In this document: positions 22,805-29,818 of the stretch, piece by piece
How the letters are laid out: every line of letters begins with the position of its first letter
Numbering within the stretch: position 1 is the first letter of the stretch
From: DATELY01 sp035276085
GTDB taxonomy: Bacteria > Pseudomonadota > Gammaproteobacteria > Steroidobacterales > Steroidobacteraceae
DNA: 29,818 nucleotides
Assembly (NCBI GenBank): GCA_035276085.1
Contig: DATELY010000233.1
Coordinates: 1-29,818, forward strand
Reading direction: 5' to 3'
Notes under the pieces: generated by a model
What the model was told of the DNA's origin: nothing
The model's database searches: none
What the model saw: only the letters and a program-made list of their open reading frames with translations
Made by a program: the position numbers and the translations under genes

Positions 22805-23440
22805 ATGTTCTCCTCCCGCAAGAAAGCCGTGATGCCCGATCCCACTGCCGCGCTTCCCGGCCGCGCCAAGTCCATGGACGTTCCCGAACGCCACTTCGTG
22901 AATGGCAATCCGCTCAAGCCACCCTTCCCAGCCGGCATGCGCACCGCCCTGTTTGGGCTCGGTTGCTTCTGGGGCGCCGAAAAGAAGTTCTGGCAGTTGC
23001 CGGGCGTGTACACCACCGCGGTCGGATACGCCGGGGGATATACGCCAAACCCCAGCTACGAAGAGGTGTGCAGCGGCATGACCGGTCACAACGAAGTGGT
23101 CCTGGTCGTGTACGACCCGACGAAGACATCGTATGAGCGCTTGCTTCAAACCTTCTGGGAGTCGCACGACCCGACACAAGGCATGCGCCAGGGGAACGAT
23201 GTTGGAACTCAGTATCGCTCGGGTATCTACGTGTACGACGCTGAACAGCGTGCCGCGGCGGAACAGAGTCGCAAAGCGTATGAGGGTTCTTTGAAGCGCG
23301 CGGGGTTTGGTGGGATCACGACTGAGGTTGTTGATGCGCCGGAGTTTTACTATGCGGAGGATTATCACCAGCAGTACTTAGCCAAAAATCCAAACGGCTA
23401 TTGCGGCCTTGGCGGCTGTGGGGTCTCTTTCAATCCTTGA
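22805..23440 (+). CDS. msrA: Peptide methionine sulfoxide reductase A
   Basis: A 211-residue MsrA that reduces the S-epimer of methionine sulfoxide in proteins. The catalytic nucleophile is Cys54 in GLGCFWGAEK. Further family motifs are GVYTTAVGYAGGYTPNPSYEEV, TGHNEVVLVVYDP, FWESHDPTQGMRQGNDVGTQYRS and YYAEDYHQQYL. Recycling cysteines Cys200 and Cys205 lie in the C-terminal GYCGLGGCGVSF. The 45 N-terminal residues before AGMRTALF are a common MsrA extension and contain no export signal, so it is probably cytoplasmic. It appears monocistronic. Confidence 0.97.
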   Translation: MFSSRKKAVMPDPTAALPGRAKSMDVPERHFVNGNPLKPPFPAGMRTALFGLGCFWGAEKKFWQLPGVYTTAVGYAGGYTPNPSYEEVCSGMTGHNEVVLVVYDPTKTSYERLLQTFWESHDPTQGMRQGNDVGTQYRSGIYVYDAEQRAAAEQSRKAYEGSLKRAGFGGITTEVVDAPEFYYAEDYHQQYLAKNPNGYCGLGGCGVSFNP

Positions 23441-23853
23441 TGGGTAACGGTGGCAACGGTCGGTAACGGTTGCCTGCGAACGATTGTGGAGGTGAGGTTG
23501 GCGTCTATTGGAACTCGACTGAGATGGAAACTTATAAGGACTGCTGAGTGATTCGAAAACTTCCGACCGTGCGTGTTTTCGCACCTGAGCAATGGAGGCA
23601 GGTCGACTCGTTCTCCCAGCTCTATTCAGGAACTTACTGATACGCGAGCCAAAGCGATGAGCCTCGCAACGGTCAAGGAATCATCGGAATCCGGAATCTG
23701 ACGGGGCGACTTTACCGTCGGAAATAGCCGAGCGGCTATTTTTAAGCACTCCCGCAGGCGACCAAGCCATAAAATAGTAGGTCAGCTATTTTTTACTTGC
23801 TTTCACTGAGACATGATAGAAAATAGCAGTACGGCTATTTTCTGGGGTCTCTC
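23441..23853. other. Intergenic region upstream of hipBA
   Basis: This stretch of about 410 bp has no convincing gene. Just after msrA, near 23441-23475, is a degenerate repeat of GGTAACGG/GGCAACGG. The 3' half carries the three hipBA operators (23722-23840). A possible -35 (TTGCTT, 23797-23802) lies between operators 2 and 3, so the promoter would overlap operator 3. The -10 is not clear. Confidence 0.5.
23722..23840. promoter_or_regulatory. Three AAATAGC-N6-GCTATTT operators of hipBA
   Basis: Three inverted repeats share the same half-site and 6-bp spacer: 23722-23741, 23772-23791 (one arm AAATAGT) and 23821-23840. The third extends to perfect 10-bp arms (AGAAAATAGC and GCTATTTTCT, 23818-23843). 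Centres are 50 and 49 bp apart. They lie directly upstream of hipB. HipB of E. coli binds several operators upstream of its own operon with a different half-site, so autorepression by this HipB is the natural reading. Confidence 0.8.
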
Positions 23854-24150
23854 GTGTCGGCCAATAACGTACCCATCCGCGATGCCAAGCAGCTTGGCGC
23901 GTTCGTGAGAGCCGTGCGCAAAGCCCAACACCTTCGCCAGGACGAAGTGGGTCGGTTTTCGCACAGCTTCATCGGCGACCTCGAGGGCGGCAAACCCACC
24001 GCTCAGTTGGGCAAAGTGATCGAGGTGTTGTCCGAGCTCGGCGTGAAACTCCGGTTGGAATTGCCGGCCGGGATGGATCTCAAGCAGTTTGAGCGATACA
24101 TCCGCGACTCGTCGATGGCATCGAGCAGTTCCAAGGATGAATCTCGATGA
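23854..24150 (+). CDS. hipB: HipB-type antitoxin (Xre-family repressor)
   Basis: A 98-residue DNA-binding antitoxin. The helix-turn-helix region is LGAFVRAVRKAQHLRQDEVG followed by FSHSFIGDLEGGKPTAQLGK, and the protein continues into VLSELGVKLRLELP, the usual HipB dimer strand. The start codon is GTG at 23854. It should bind HipA and repress its own operon through the three inverted repeats upstream. The gene overlaps hipA by ATGA (24147-24150). The Ser-rich tail (SSMASSSSKDESR) is probably flexible. Confidence 0.9.
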   Translation: MSANNVPIRDAKQLGAFVRAVRKAQHLRQDEVGRFSHSFIGDLEGGKPTAQLGKVIEVLSELGVKLRLELPAGMDLKQFERYIRDSSMASSSSKDESR

Positions 24151-25430
24151 GCGGCGCCATGCGCGAACTTGTGGCGACCATCAATGGACGGCCGGTCGGT
24201 CGTCTCCTTGAACAGGCGAACCTCTGGTCCTTCGAGTATGCCGGTGAGTGGATCGGGAGCGGATTTGATCTCTCACCGCACTTGCGGCGTGCGGCAGGCC
24301 GTATTGACGACGGTGCCTCGGAGCGTCCGGTGCAATGGTTTTTCGACAACCTCTTGCCCGAAGAGCAGGCACGTGAGTTGCTCGCGAAGGATGCGAAGCT
24401 TCCCAGTGCCGATGCGTTCGCGCTGCTGGCCTACTACGGTCGTGAGTCCGCTGGTGCGATCACGTTGCGTGCGCCCGGTGAGGCCGTCGGTCCTTCCGGG
24501 TTGGAGCCTCTCACCGATGCCGATTTAAGTGAGCGCATCGCGAAGCTTCCGAAGCAGAGTCTTGCAGCTGGCGCGCCGAAGAAGATGAGCAATGCCGGAG
24601 CCCAGCACAAGTTGTCGGTGTGCTTGCGTGAGGGTGAGCTCTATCTTCCTATCGGTGAGACGCCCTCAACGCACTTGCTCAAACCCGATCACGTGGATCG
24701 TGATGAATATCCGAACTCGGTGGCGAACGAATATTTCGTGATGCGCCTGGCGGCACAAATGGGTCTGCCGGTGCCGCCTGTGCACATTCGCTTCGTGCCT
24801 CAGGCCGTGTATCTCATCGACCGTTTCGATCGAGAGATGTCCGGCAATGAAGTGACGCGGCTTCACATCATTGACGCGTGTCAGCTGCTCAACATCGATC
24901 GCACCTTCAAGTATCAGCAGGCGACCGCCGCGACTTTGGTGAGAATCATCGACTACTGCACGAATCGCGCTCGCGCGCGTCAGGATCTCGCAGCCTGGGT
25001 GCTCTTCAATGTACTCACCGGCAATGGGGATGCGCACCTGAAGAATTTATCCTTTCACGTGGATACGACGGGTGTGCAGCTTGCGCCGTTCTACGATCTG
25101 GTTTCGACCGAATGCTATCGCGCCGCCATAGGCAACGAACCACGCTGGCCACATCGAGACCTGAACACGCGCATCGGGCAAGCGCAGACCTTCGATCAAA
25201 TCTCGCTCGAGCACTTCCTCACATTTGCGGATGCGCTGGGAGTGACGCGCACGGCGGCCAATCGCCTGGTGAAGCAATTCACTGGCGGGATTGAGGCGGC
25301 CGCGAAGCAACTCTATGAGGAGTTCGAGACGCTTGCCGTGCCGGCGAATGCGCGCGCCGGTCAATTGCACGTGCTCCGTGGGATCTGCAGCATCGTGATT
25401 CGCGAAATGGTGGCAAAGCTCTCGGGGTGA
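24147..25430 (+). CDS. hipA: HipA-type serine/threonine kinase toxin
   Basis: A 427-residue HipA kinase. In E. coli HipA phosphorylates glutamyl-tRNA synthetase and promotes persistence; the substrate of this homologue cannot be told. The N-terminal subdomain (YAGEWIGSGFDLSPHL, WFFDNLLPEEQAREL) is followed by the Ser/Gly loop KKMSNAGAQHKLSV (around 145-157), equivalent to the autophosphorylated loop. Catalytic residues lie in GNGDAHLKN (Asp295, Asn300), and the metal-binding DFG-like motif is LAPFYDL (Asp317). All key residues are intact, so it is likely active. Length is normal. Translation is coupled to hipB. Confidence 0.95.
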   Translation: MSGAMRELVATINGRPVGRLLEQANLWSFEYAGEWIGSGFDLSPHLRRAAGRIDDGASERPVQWFFDNLLPEEQARELLAKDAKLPSADAFALLAYYGRESAGAITLRAPGEAVGPSGLEPLTDADLSERIAKLPKQSLAAGAPKKMSNAGAQHKLSVCLREGELYLPIGETPSTHLLKPDHVDRDEYPNSVANEYFVMRLAAQMGLPVPPVHIRFVPQAVYLIDRFDREMSGNEVTRLHIIDACQLLNIDRTFKYQQATAATLVRIIDYCTNRARARQDLAAWVLFNVLTGNGDAHLKNLSFHVDTTGVQLAPFYDLVSTECYRAAIGNEPRWPHRDLNTRIGQAQTFDQISLEHFLTFADALGVTRTAANRLVKQFTGGIEAAAKQLYEEFETLAVPANARAGQLHVLRGICSIVIREMVAKLSG

Positions 25431-25443
25431 TCATTTGGATCAC
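25427..25443. other. Small inverted repeat over the hipA stop codon
   Basis: GTGATC (25427-25432) and GATCAC (25438-25443) flank a 5-nt loop and overlap the hipA stop codon. The stem is short and lacks a T-tract, so a terminator role is weakly supported. The remaining spacer up to 25542 shows nothing else. Confidence 0.25.
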
Positions 25444-25542
25444 GGCAACGTCTACTGAAAATCGACCGAGCCGGAGCCTGCGCTGCTGTATCTAACTGTT
25501 TTCCGTGAGAAGTCCAACGAAGAGGGCTCCACGCCGTGTGAG

Positions 25543-27225
25543 TCACTGCGTCGCGAACAGCGGTTTTTCGCGCAGCTTGAACTCGGCATCCAGCGCCTGG
25601 GCCCATCTTGCGTCCTGGCCGTAGATGTCGTGCCGGAAGTTGGTACGACCTTGCGGATCGACCCACGCGGTCCAGTACGTCAAGAGCACTGGCATCTTCT
25701 TCGCCAGGGTCACGTTCGTCGTCTCACCGCTCTCCAGCGCGTGCGCAATGGATTGTTGATTCCAGCGCTGCGCATCGTTGAGCACGAGCTCCGTCAGCTC
25801 CAGCACACGTTCCACGCGAACGCAGCCGGAGCTGAAGCTGCGCTCGGCACGATCGAAGAGTGCCTGCGATGGTGTGTCGTGCAGGTAGACGGCATATGGA
25901 TTCGGGAACATGAGCTTGACGCGACCCAATGCGTTCTTCGGTCCTGGATCCTGTCGGATCGTGTAGGGGATGTTGCCTCCCTTGAATCGTGACCAGTCGA
26001 TCGATTCCGGTTGCAGCTCTTGACCGTTCGCATCGAGGACCTTCAACCCTTTGCGTGTGATCGAACCTGGATCGCGTCGCGCGGCAGGCAGGATGTCGTT
26101 GGCGAGAATCCCCGGCGGAACGGTCCAGGTGGGATTCAACACGAGGTAGCCGATCTCGGAACGAAAGATCGGTGTGCGTCGATACGGCTTGCCCACCTGC
26201 ACACGGGCATGCCACACGATCTTGCTGCCACGGACGAAATAGACAGTGAAGCCGGCGATGTTCACGACGACGAACTCATCGGGAAGATCGTGCAGCAACA
26301 CCCGACCACGATCGAGATTGACGCGCACTTGCCGGATGCGATCCGCGGCCGAGACATTGAGCTCCGCGATCGAGCCGGGGCCCAGTACGCCGTCGCTTTC
26401 CAGCCCCATCCGCTGCTGGAATGAGCGGACAGCCGCATCGAGTGCGGCATCGTATTCCAGTGAATCGATAGCGCTCGATGCATCCAGATCGCCGCTGGCG
26501 ATCAGCCGTTTGCGCAGCAGCGGCACTCGCGCATCGCTCGCGCCAGGTTTGAGAGTGGGCCCCGGCGGAATCGGAGTCAGATCGGTGGCTGCGGCTGCGG
26601 CCCGATATCTCGATAGCTCTTGCTTGAGCTTCACATACAACGGATGCGTCGGCTTCAGTGCCTCGACGCGCTGGTAGATGTCTTCCGCCGCGAGCGCGTG
26701 TTCGACTTTCTGCGCGATGTTCTGCGTCGCCAGCGTCCTCCCATAGTTCCACTGCGCATCGAAGGTTTGCGGGTCGACCTTGCCGAAAGAGAGATGGTAC
26801 GCGAGACGCAGCAACGCTTCGGTCAACAACACGTCGTACTGTGCCCGCAGCGTGTGCGTGGCGTTCGTCTGACTCACCTGCACCGCGAGCTTCTCGAGCA
26901 CCGCGGCGTGATAATCCCCAGGGTCCAGCCCGTCGTTGACGCTGTCTGCCAGCGCCTTGCGCAGTTGTTGCGCACTGCGCGCGCTGGTCCATGCGGGGCG
27001 GAATGCACGGCCGGCATAAAACTCATGAACAGGGTCGCGCAGCGCGATCCGTTCGCCCTGAATCGTGTTGACGTCAGGACTCATCAGCCGATCGAGCTCG
27101 GCCTGGATCGCCTGTGCAACAGGATCGTTGTCAGCGGGTGGTTTTTGCGCCGCCGCCAACTGGGAAAGGAGCGTGATGACGAGCCAAGCGACGCAGCCAA
27201 GACCCGCGCGATGCGCAATGGCCAT
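25543..27225 (-). CDS. YcbB/LdtD-like murein L,D-transpeptidase
   Basis: A 560-residue periplasmic enzyme that forms 3-3 cross-links in peptidoglycan or attaches proteins to it. From the ATG at 27225 there is a signal sequence (GLGCVAWLVITLLSQLAAAQ), then an N-terminal scaffold domain (EFYAGRAFRPAWTS). A peptidoglycan-binding domain lies around residues 235-300 (VPLLRKRLIASGDLD, FQQRMGLESDGVLGPGSIAEL). The YkuD catalytic domain carries HDTPSQALFDRAERSFSSGC with nucleophile Cys468 and the following Arg. All catalytic elements are present. The GTG at 27258 is a less likely start; neither has a good ribosome binding site. It stands alone between two toxin-antitoxin operons. Confidence 0.92.
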   Translation of the reverse strand: MAIAHRAGLGCVAWLVITLLSQLAAAQKPPADNDPVAQAIQAELDRLMSPDVNTIQGERIALRDPVHEFYAGRAFRPAWTSARSAQQLRKALADSVNDGLDPGDYHAAVLEKLAVQVSQTNATHTLRAQYDVLLTEALLRLAYHLSFGKVDPQTFDAQWNYGRTLATQNIAQKVEHALAAEDIYQRVEALKPTHPLYVKLKQELSRYRAAAAATDLTPIPPGPTLKPGASDARVPLLRKRLIASGDLDASSAIDSLEYDAALDAAVRSFQQRMGLESDGVLGPGSIAELNVSAADRIRQVRVNLDRGRVLLHDLPDEFVVVNIAGFTVYFVRGSKIVWHARVQVGKPYRRTPIFRSEIGYLVLNPTWTVPPGILANDILPAARRDPGSITRKGLKVLDANGQELQPESIDWSRFKGGNIPYTIRQDPGPKNALGRVKLMFPNPYAVYLHDTPSQALFDRAERSFSSGCVRVERVLELTELVLNDAQRWNQQSIAHALESGETTNVTLAKKMPVLLTYWTAWVDPQGRTNFRHDIYGQDARWAQALDAEFKLREKPLFATQ

Positions 27226-27473
27226 AGCAAAAGGTCGGTATAGAAAAACCGCCGTCACGATAGCCGCCGTGATCGCGCGTCTCCATCAGCAGCGCGGGCA
27301 ACTGCATCGCGCGGCGCGCGGAGCAATGATCTGTCAGGTGCTGAGCGTCTGCGGAGTCGACAGCGTGCTGAAGGTGCTCGGGGACACGCTGGGGCGGCTA
27401 TGCCACTTCCCATAGCACCGGGGGTTTTGGTAAAGTGCAAATATAAAATCGCTTTACCTGCTCGGAGGCGCCA
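27226..27473. promoter_or_regulatory. Spacer between L,D-transpeptidase gene and vapBC
   Basis: This is a 248-bp divergent spacer. The right end is AT-rich and holds the vapB operator; the rest shows no gene or repeat that I can support. Confidence 0.4.
27429..27458. promoter_or_regulatory. Candidate VapB operator GGTAAAG-N16-CTTTACC
   Basis: A perfect 7-bp inverted repeat with a 16-bp AT-rich spacer lies 15 bp before the vapB start, with GGAGG (27464-27468) between. AbrB-fold antitoxins normally repress their own operon through such sites. The AT-rich spacer contains TATAAA and could be the -10 element. Confidence 0.6.
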
Positions 27474-27701
27474 ATGGCCAGCACTGTCACGCTTAGTAGC
27501 AAGTACCAGATTGTGATCCCCCAGGCGGCTCGCGAAGCATTGTCGCTGCAGGCCGGTGATGAGCTGCTGGTGCTGTGCAAGCCTGATCGCGTCGTCATTA
27601 TTCCGAAGCCGAAGAAGTTCTCACGTCGCACTGCTGGTCTTCACAAGGAAGTCTGGCAGGGAGCTGATGCGTATCTGCAGGACGAGCGGAAAGACTGGTG
27701 A
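27474..27701 (+). CDS. vapB: AbrB/VapB-type antitoxin
   Basis: A 75-residue swapped-hairpin (SpoVT/AbrB) DNA-binding antitoxin. The N-terminal fold VTLSSKYQIVIPQAAREALS, LQAGDELLVLCKPDRVVIIP is characteristic. The C-terminal part (TAGLHKEVWQGADAYLQDER) should wrap the toxin. GGAGG at 27464-27468 precedes the ATG by 5 nt. Its TGA overlaps the GTG start of the toxin gene. Confidence 0.92.
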   Translation: MASTVTLSSKYQIVIPQAAREALSLQAGDELLVLCKPDRVVIIPKPKKFSRRTAGLHKEVWQGADAYLQDERKDW

Positions 27702-28141
27702 GTGTGCGGTTTCCAGGTGCGCACAAGCGAGTGTTGATCGATACGAGCGTATGGATCTATCACTTCGAGCAGAACCCGACACTAGGCGTGCCCGCCGGTC
27801 GAGTGATCGAAGCCCTTGAAGCGGGCAGATTTCGAGGAATCGCTTCGGAATTGACGCTGCTCGAACTCACCGTTCGCCCATTGCAGCTCGGTCGTCAAGA
27901 TGTGGCCGACGACTATGAAGTTCTGCTCGGGTACTTTCCCAATCTCGAATTGCAGCCGATCAGCCGTGAGGTGCTCCTCGAGGCTGCGGCGCTGCGCGCC
28001 CGCCATCGACTGAGAACGCCAGATGCTATCCAGATCGCCACTGGTGTGCGATATGGGGCGACGTTGGCGATCACCAATGATGAAGCGTGGCGTGACCTTT
28101 CTCTAATCGAGGCGGTCATCCTTTCGGATCTAACCGAGTGA
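27698..28141 (+). CDS. vapC: PIN-domain ribonuclease toxin VapC
   Basis: A 147-residue PIN-domain protein, expected to cleave RNA (in characterised cases tRNA or rRNA) with Mg2+. The acidic residues are present: Asp15 in LIDTSVWIYH, Glu56 in LTLLELTV, Asp109 in TPDAIQIATG and the Asn127-Asp128 pair in ITNDEAW. Translation begins with GTG at 27698 inside the vapB stop region, so it is coupled to the antitoxin. The toxin is probably active. Confidence 0.92.
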   Translation: MSVRFPGAHKRVLIDTSVWIYHFEQNPTLGVPAGRVIEALEAGRFRGIASELTLLELTVRPLQLGRQDVADDYEVLLGYFPNLELQPISREVLLEAAALRARHRLRTPDAIQIATGVRYGATLAITNDEAWRDLSLIEAVILSDLTE

Positions 28142-28504
28142 GAGCTCGCCGGCGCTCCCTTGGTTGATCGAGATCATCCGCCGCGTCACAAGCTAAATCG
28201 ACTCAAGGCCGACGATCTTCAACTGATCCGTCGGGTGCCCATCGATATTCAGCACGAGACACGACAGGGACCTCTATATCTGCTGAATTTTCCTTGCAGG
28301 GATTCGAAAATCGGTCGCCACACTGAAGCGCGGATCGAGGCCAGCCACTTCGGCAACGTACGCGCCGAACACTTTCGGACTTATCGATACAACTGAGTGA
28401 AACCAAGCGCCCTCCCGCCGGTACACACTCGCTGCTTCTGGTGCCTTCTCGTCGAGCTGACCACTAGTCGTAGTTCGTAGCGCTTTGTTCTAGGAGGGTT
28501 CGCC
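28142..28504. other. Intergenic region between vapC and the TIGR03118 gene
   Basis: This 363-bp stretch has no clear intact gene. Its right half contains a leftward open frame that looks like a gene remnant (28274-28489). The ribosome binding site GGAGG for the next gene is at 28492-28496. I see no tRNA or promoter I would defend. Confidence 0.45.
28274..28489 (-). pseudogene. Possible remnant of a protein-coding gene
   Basis: On the minus strand an open frame of 71 codons runs between stop codons. It reads, in part, SGQLDEKAPEAASVYRREG, then GAWFHSVVSISPKVFGAYVA and EVAGLDPRFSVATDFRIPAR before the TAG at 28274. The amino-acid composition looks like genuine protein, and the opposite strand in the same register has the His/Arg-rich look of a shadow. 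There is no ATG, and the only plausible start is GTG at 28426. I do not recognise the family. It may be a decayed fragment or chance. Confidence 0.25.
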
Positions 28505-29647
28505 ATGGCGATGCGTTCAGGGTCGATCGGTCGGATAATTTCTCCCTTCCTGCTGAGTGTCTTCACCTGTGCCATTGCGGCGCAAGATGATGTCGAGAGC
28601 AATGGCGTTCACTTCCTTCGCCATCAGGCCTACATCAATCACGTGCTGGTCTCGAACGGTGGGGTTCCAGCAGATTTCAAGGATGCGAATCTGGTCAATG
28701 GCTGGGGAGTCGCGCTCAGTGCCTTCAGCCCCATGTGGGTTGCGGACAACGGCAGCGGTAAATCGACTTTGTATGACGGCGCAGGACACGCCATACCGCT
28801 CGTCGTTGCCGTTCCGGGTGTGGGCGGTGCACAAGGAAAGCCGACGGGCATCGTGTTCTCCGGCGGCGAAGACTTCGTCGTGAGTACTCAGACACCAGGC
28901 GGACCGGTCAGCGGGCCGGCACGCTTCGTCTTCGTGACGGAAGACGGCACGGTCGCCGCATGGGCACCCACTGTGAATCCCACTGCTGCGATCACGGTGC
29001 CCACGCCCGATACCGGTGCCATTTACAAGGGACTCGCGCTGAGCGGCGATGGCGCGACACACCTGCTGTACGCCGCGGACTTTCACAACAATCGCATCGA
29101 TATGTTCGACGGCAACTTTCAACCCGTGCAAAAGCCCGGCGCGTTCGTCGATCCGCAGCTACCCAACGGGTACGCGCCGTTCGGCATCCAGGCCATCAAC
29201 GGCGACCTCTATGTGACTTATGCGAAGCAGGATGCCGATGCCGAAGATGAGATCGCTGGCCGGGGGTTTGGCTTCGTCGATGCCTATGATCCGGAAGGAA
29301 AGCTCATCGGCCGCTTTGCGAGTCGAGGTGTTTTGAACGCTCCATGGGGACTGGCGCTCGCTCCGGCCAACTTCGGCGAATTCAGCGGTGCATTGTTGGT
29401 CGGTAACTTCGGTGACGGCCTCATCAACGCGTATGACCCCAGGACCGGCCGCTATCTCGGCACGCTGAGTGACGAGCACGAACGTCACATCAGAATCGAC
29501 GGTCTGTGGGGTATCGCCTTCGGCAATGGTGTCTTCGCCCAGAAGACCAATTCGCTCTATTACGCCGCCGGACCGCATGATGAAAGCGACGGCAGCTATG
29601 GCGTCATCAATCCGGGGGCAAAGAAGGTGAGGGATGGCAACGACTAG
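28505..29647 (+). CDS. TIGR03118-family secreted protein
   Basis: A 380-residue exported protein with a signal sequence (SPFLLSVFTCAIAAQD). The mature part is a beta-propeller-like repeat protein: NGWGVALSAFSPMWVADNGSG, GKPTGIVFSGGEDFVV, YKGLALSGDGATHLLYAADF, NRIDMFDGNFQPV, YAPFGIQAINGDLYVTYAKQD, LNAPWGLALAPANFGEFSG, LLVGNFGDGLINAYDP. These match the TIGR03118 family, whose function is unknown. GGAGG at 28492-28496 supports the start at 28505. The end of the gene sits in a 16-bp tandem duplication that changes the stop codon from TAA to TAG without altering the protein. Confidence 0.85.
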   Translation: MAMRSGSIGRIISPFLLSVFTCAIAAQDDVESNGVHFLRHQAYINHVLVSNGGVPADFKDANLVNGWGVALSAFSPMWVADNGSGKSTLYDGAGHAIPLVVAVPGVGGAQGKPTGIVFSGGEDFVVSTQTPGGPVSGPARFVFVTEDGTVAAWAPTVNPTAAITVPTPDTGAIYKGLALSGDGATHLLYAADFHNNRIDMFDGNFQPVQKPGAFVDPQLPNGYAPFGIQAINGDLYVTYAKQDADAEDEIAGRGFGFVDAYDPEGKLIGRFASRGVLNAPWGLALAPANFGEFSGALLVGNFGDGLINAYDPRTGRYLGTLSDEHERHIRIDGLWGIAFGNGVFAQKTNSLYYAAGPHDESDGSYGVINPGAKKVRDGND

Positions 29648-29662
29648 GGATGGCAACGACTA
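29631..29662. repeat. 16-bp perfect tandem duplication at a stop codon
   Basis: GGGATGGCAACGACTA occurs twice in succession (29631-29646 and 29647-29662). The first copy contains the last codons of the TIGR03118 gene and, with the next G, its TAG stop. The second copy plus the following A would have given TAA. Confidence 0.9.
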
Positions 29663-29671
29663 ATGCGTCGA

Positions 29672-29704
29672 CTCGCTGCGCGCCGTACATCGGCGCGCAG
29701 TGAG
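29672..29704. terminator. 14-bp stem-loop terminator between convergent genes
   Basis: CTCGCTGCGCGCCG and CGGCGCGCAGTGAG pair over 14 bp (one G-U) around a 5-nt loop (TACAT, 29686-29690). It lies 25 bp after the TIGR03118 gene and 24 bp before the apparent end of the leftward gene at the window edge. There is no T-tract, but strength and position fit a shared terminator. Confidence 0.65.
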
Positions 29705-29728
29705 CGGGTTAGGTGGCTGCGGGGTGCC

Positions 29729-29818
29729 TTAGGCACATAAGTTCTCGCGACGCCGCCCCACGACGATAAACAAGCCTCCTTCGTGCCCCAACGTCCAAGC
29801 CCACGACAACTGCGCGAG
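29729..29818 (-). CDS. 3' end of a leftward gene, cut by the window edge
   Basis: The last 30 codons of the window read leftward as LAQLSWAWTLGHEGGLFIVV, then GRRRENLCA and a TAA at 29731-29729. The residue mix looks like a real protein end, and the frame is open to the window edge. It ends close to a strong stem-loop shared with the convergent gene. The family cannot be named from this fragment, and chance openness in GC-rich DNA is possible. Confidence 0.4.
   Translation of the reverse strand, partial: LAQLSWAWTLGHEGGLFIVVGRRRENLCA

Noticed and set aside
26620..27243. Plus-strand frame of 207 codons opposite the L,D-transpeptidase N-terminus
   Set aside because: Antisense shadow; the minus-strand protein has domain-level support.
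28290..28320. tRNA-like T-arm (GGGATTCGAAAA)
   Set aside because: No acceptor stem, D-arm or anticodon arm could be fitted around it.
28160..28396. Plus-strand frame of 78 codons between vapC and the TIGR03118 gene
   Set aside because: TTG start, no ribosome binding site, His/Arg-rich. It lies in register opposite a more protein-like minus frame.
1..29818. CRISPR array or prophage
   Set aside because: No regularly spaced identical repeats with unique spacers, no cas genes, no phage structural, integrase or transposase genes. The repeats present are short, degenerate and dispersed.

Overview
The window is GC-rich, tightly packed DNA, almost certainly a Gammaproteobacterium or close relative. 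The evidence is Gram-negative envelope genes (TonB-dependent receptor, PlpD-type patatin autotransporter, several outer-membrane beta-barrels, lipoproteins with lipoboxes), the aguA and polyphosphate:AMP phosphotransferase types, and a YcbB-like L,D-transpeptidase. A Steroidobacter/Nevskia/Xanthomonadales-like host would fit, but this is inference and no marker gene settles it. Short degenerate repeats (7-bp and 4-bp periodic arrays and a CCCTCCC/GGGAGGG palindromic family) are scattered between genes, and in places inside them.

Layout: 1-300 is a repeat-rich leader. 301-2909 is a two-gene unit, agmatine deiminase and polyphosphate:AMP phosphotransferase, overlapping by ATGA. 3074-16140 is the most interesting block, a divergent envelope locus. 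Leftward from 10395 run a HzsA-like di-heme lipoprotein, an SH3 plus beta-barrel protein, a lipid-anchored beta-barrel protein, a TlpA thioredoxin, a DUF4266 lipoprotein ending in Cys-Gly-Cys, a DUF3570 barrel and a DUF3187 barrel. Rightward from 10841 run a mono-heme DUF1588/DUF1585-like protein, a LamG lipoprotein with two duplicated CxxCH modules, and a Tat-exported DUF1501-like protein. The divergent spacer carries a perfect 7-9-7 inverted repeat plus further GCAACG half-sites in helical phase. Together the genes encode five predicted haem sites, up to four outer-membrane barrels and a thiol reductase suited to cytochrome maturation. I read this as an uncharacterised haem-protein system of the outer membrane. 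A TonB-dependent receptor (16157-18247) lies convergent to it.

18355-20577 is a PlpD-like patatin autotransporter followed by a strong 21-bp inverted repeat. Next come a small conserved-looking protein, an AraC regulator, a stand-alone receiver-domain protein and MsrA. 23854-28141 is an accessory stretch: a hipBA toxin-antitoxin operon with three regularly spaced AAATAGC-N6-GCTATTT operators, a YcbB-like L,D-transpeptidase, and a vapBC operon with a GGTAAAG-N16-CTTTACC operator. The window ends with a TIGR03118-family secreted protein, a 14-bp stem terminator and the probable 3' end of a leftward gene cut by the right edge.

Two readings deserve most attention. One is the divergent haem-protein locus. 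The other is that three successive gene starts in its leftward operon (DUF4266, DUF3570, DUF3187) each carry dispersed repeat DNA, in at least one case translated into the signal-peptide region and able to fold into a 31-bp hairpin.
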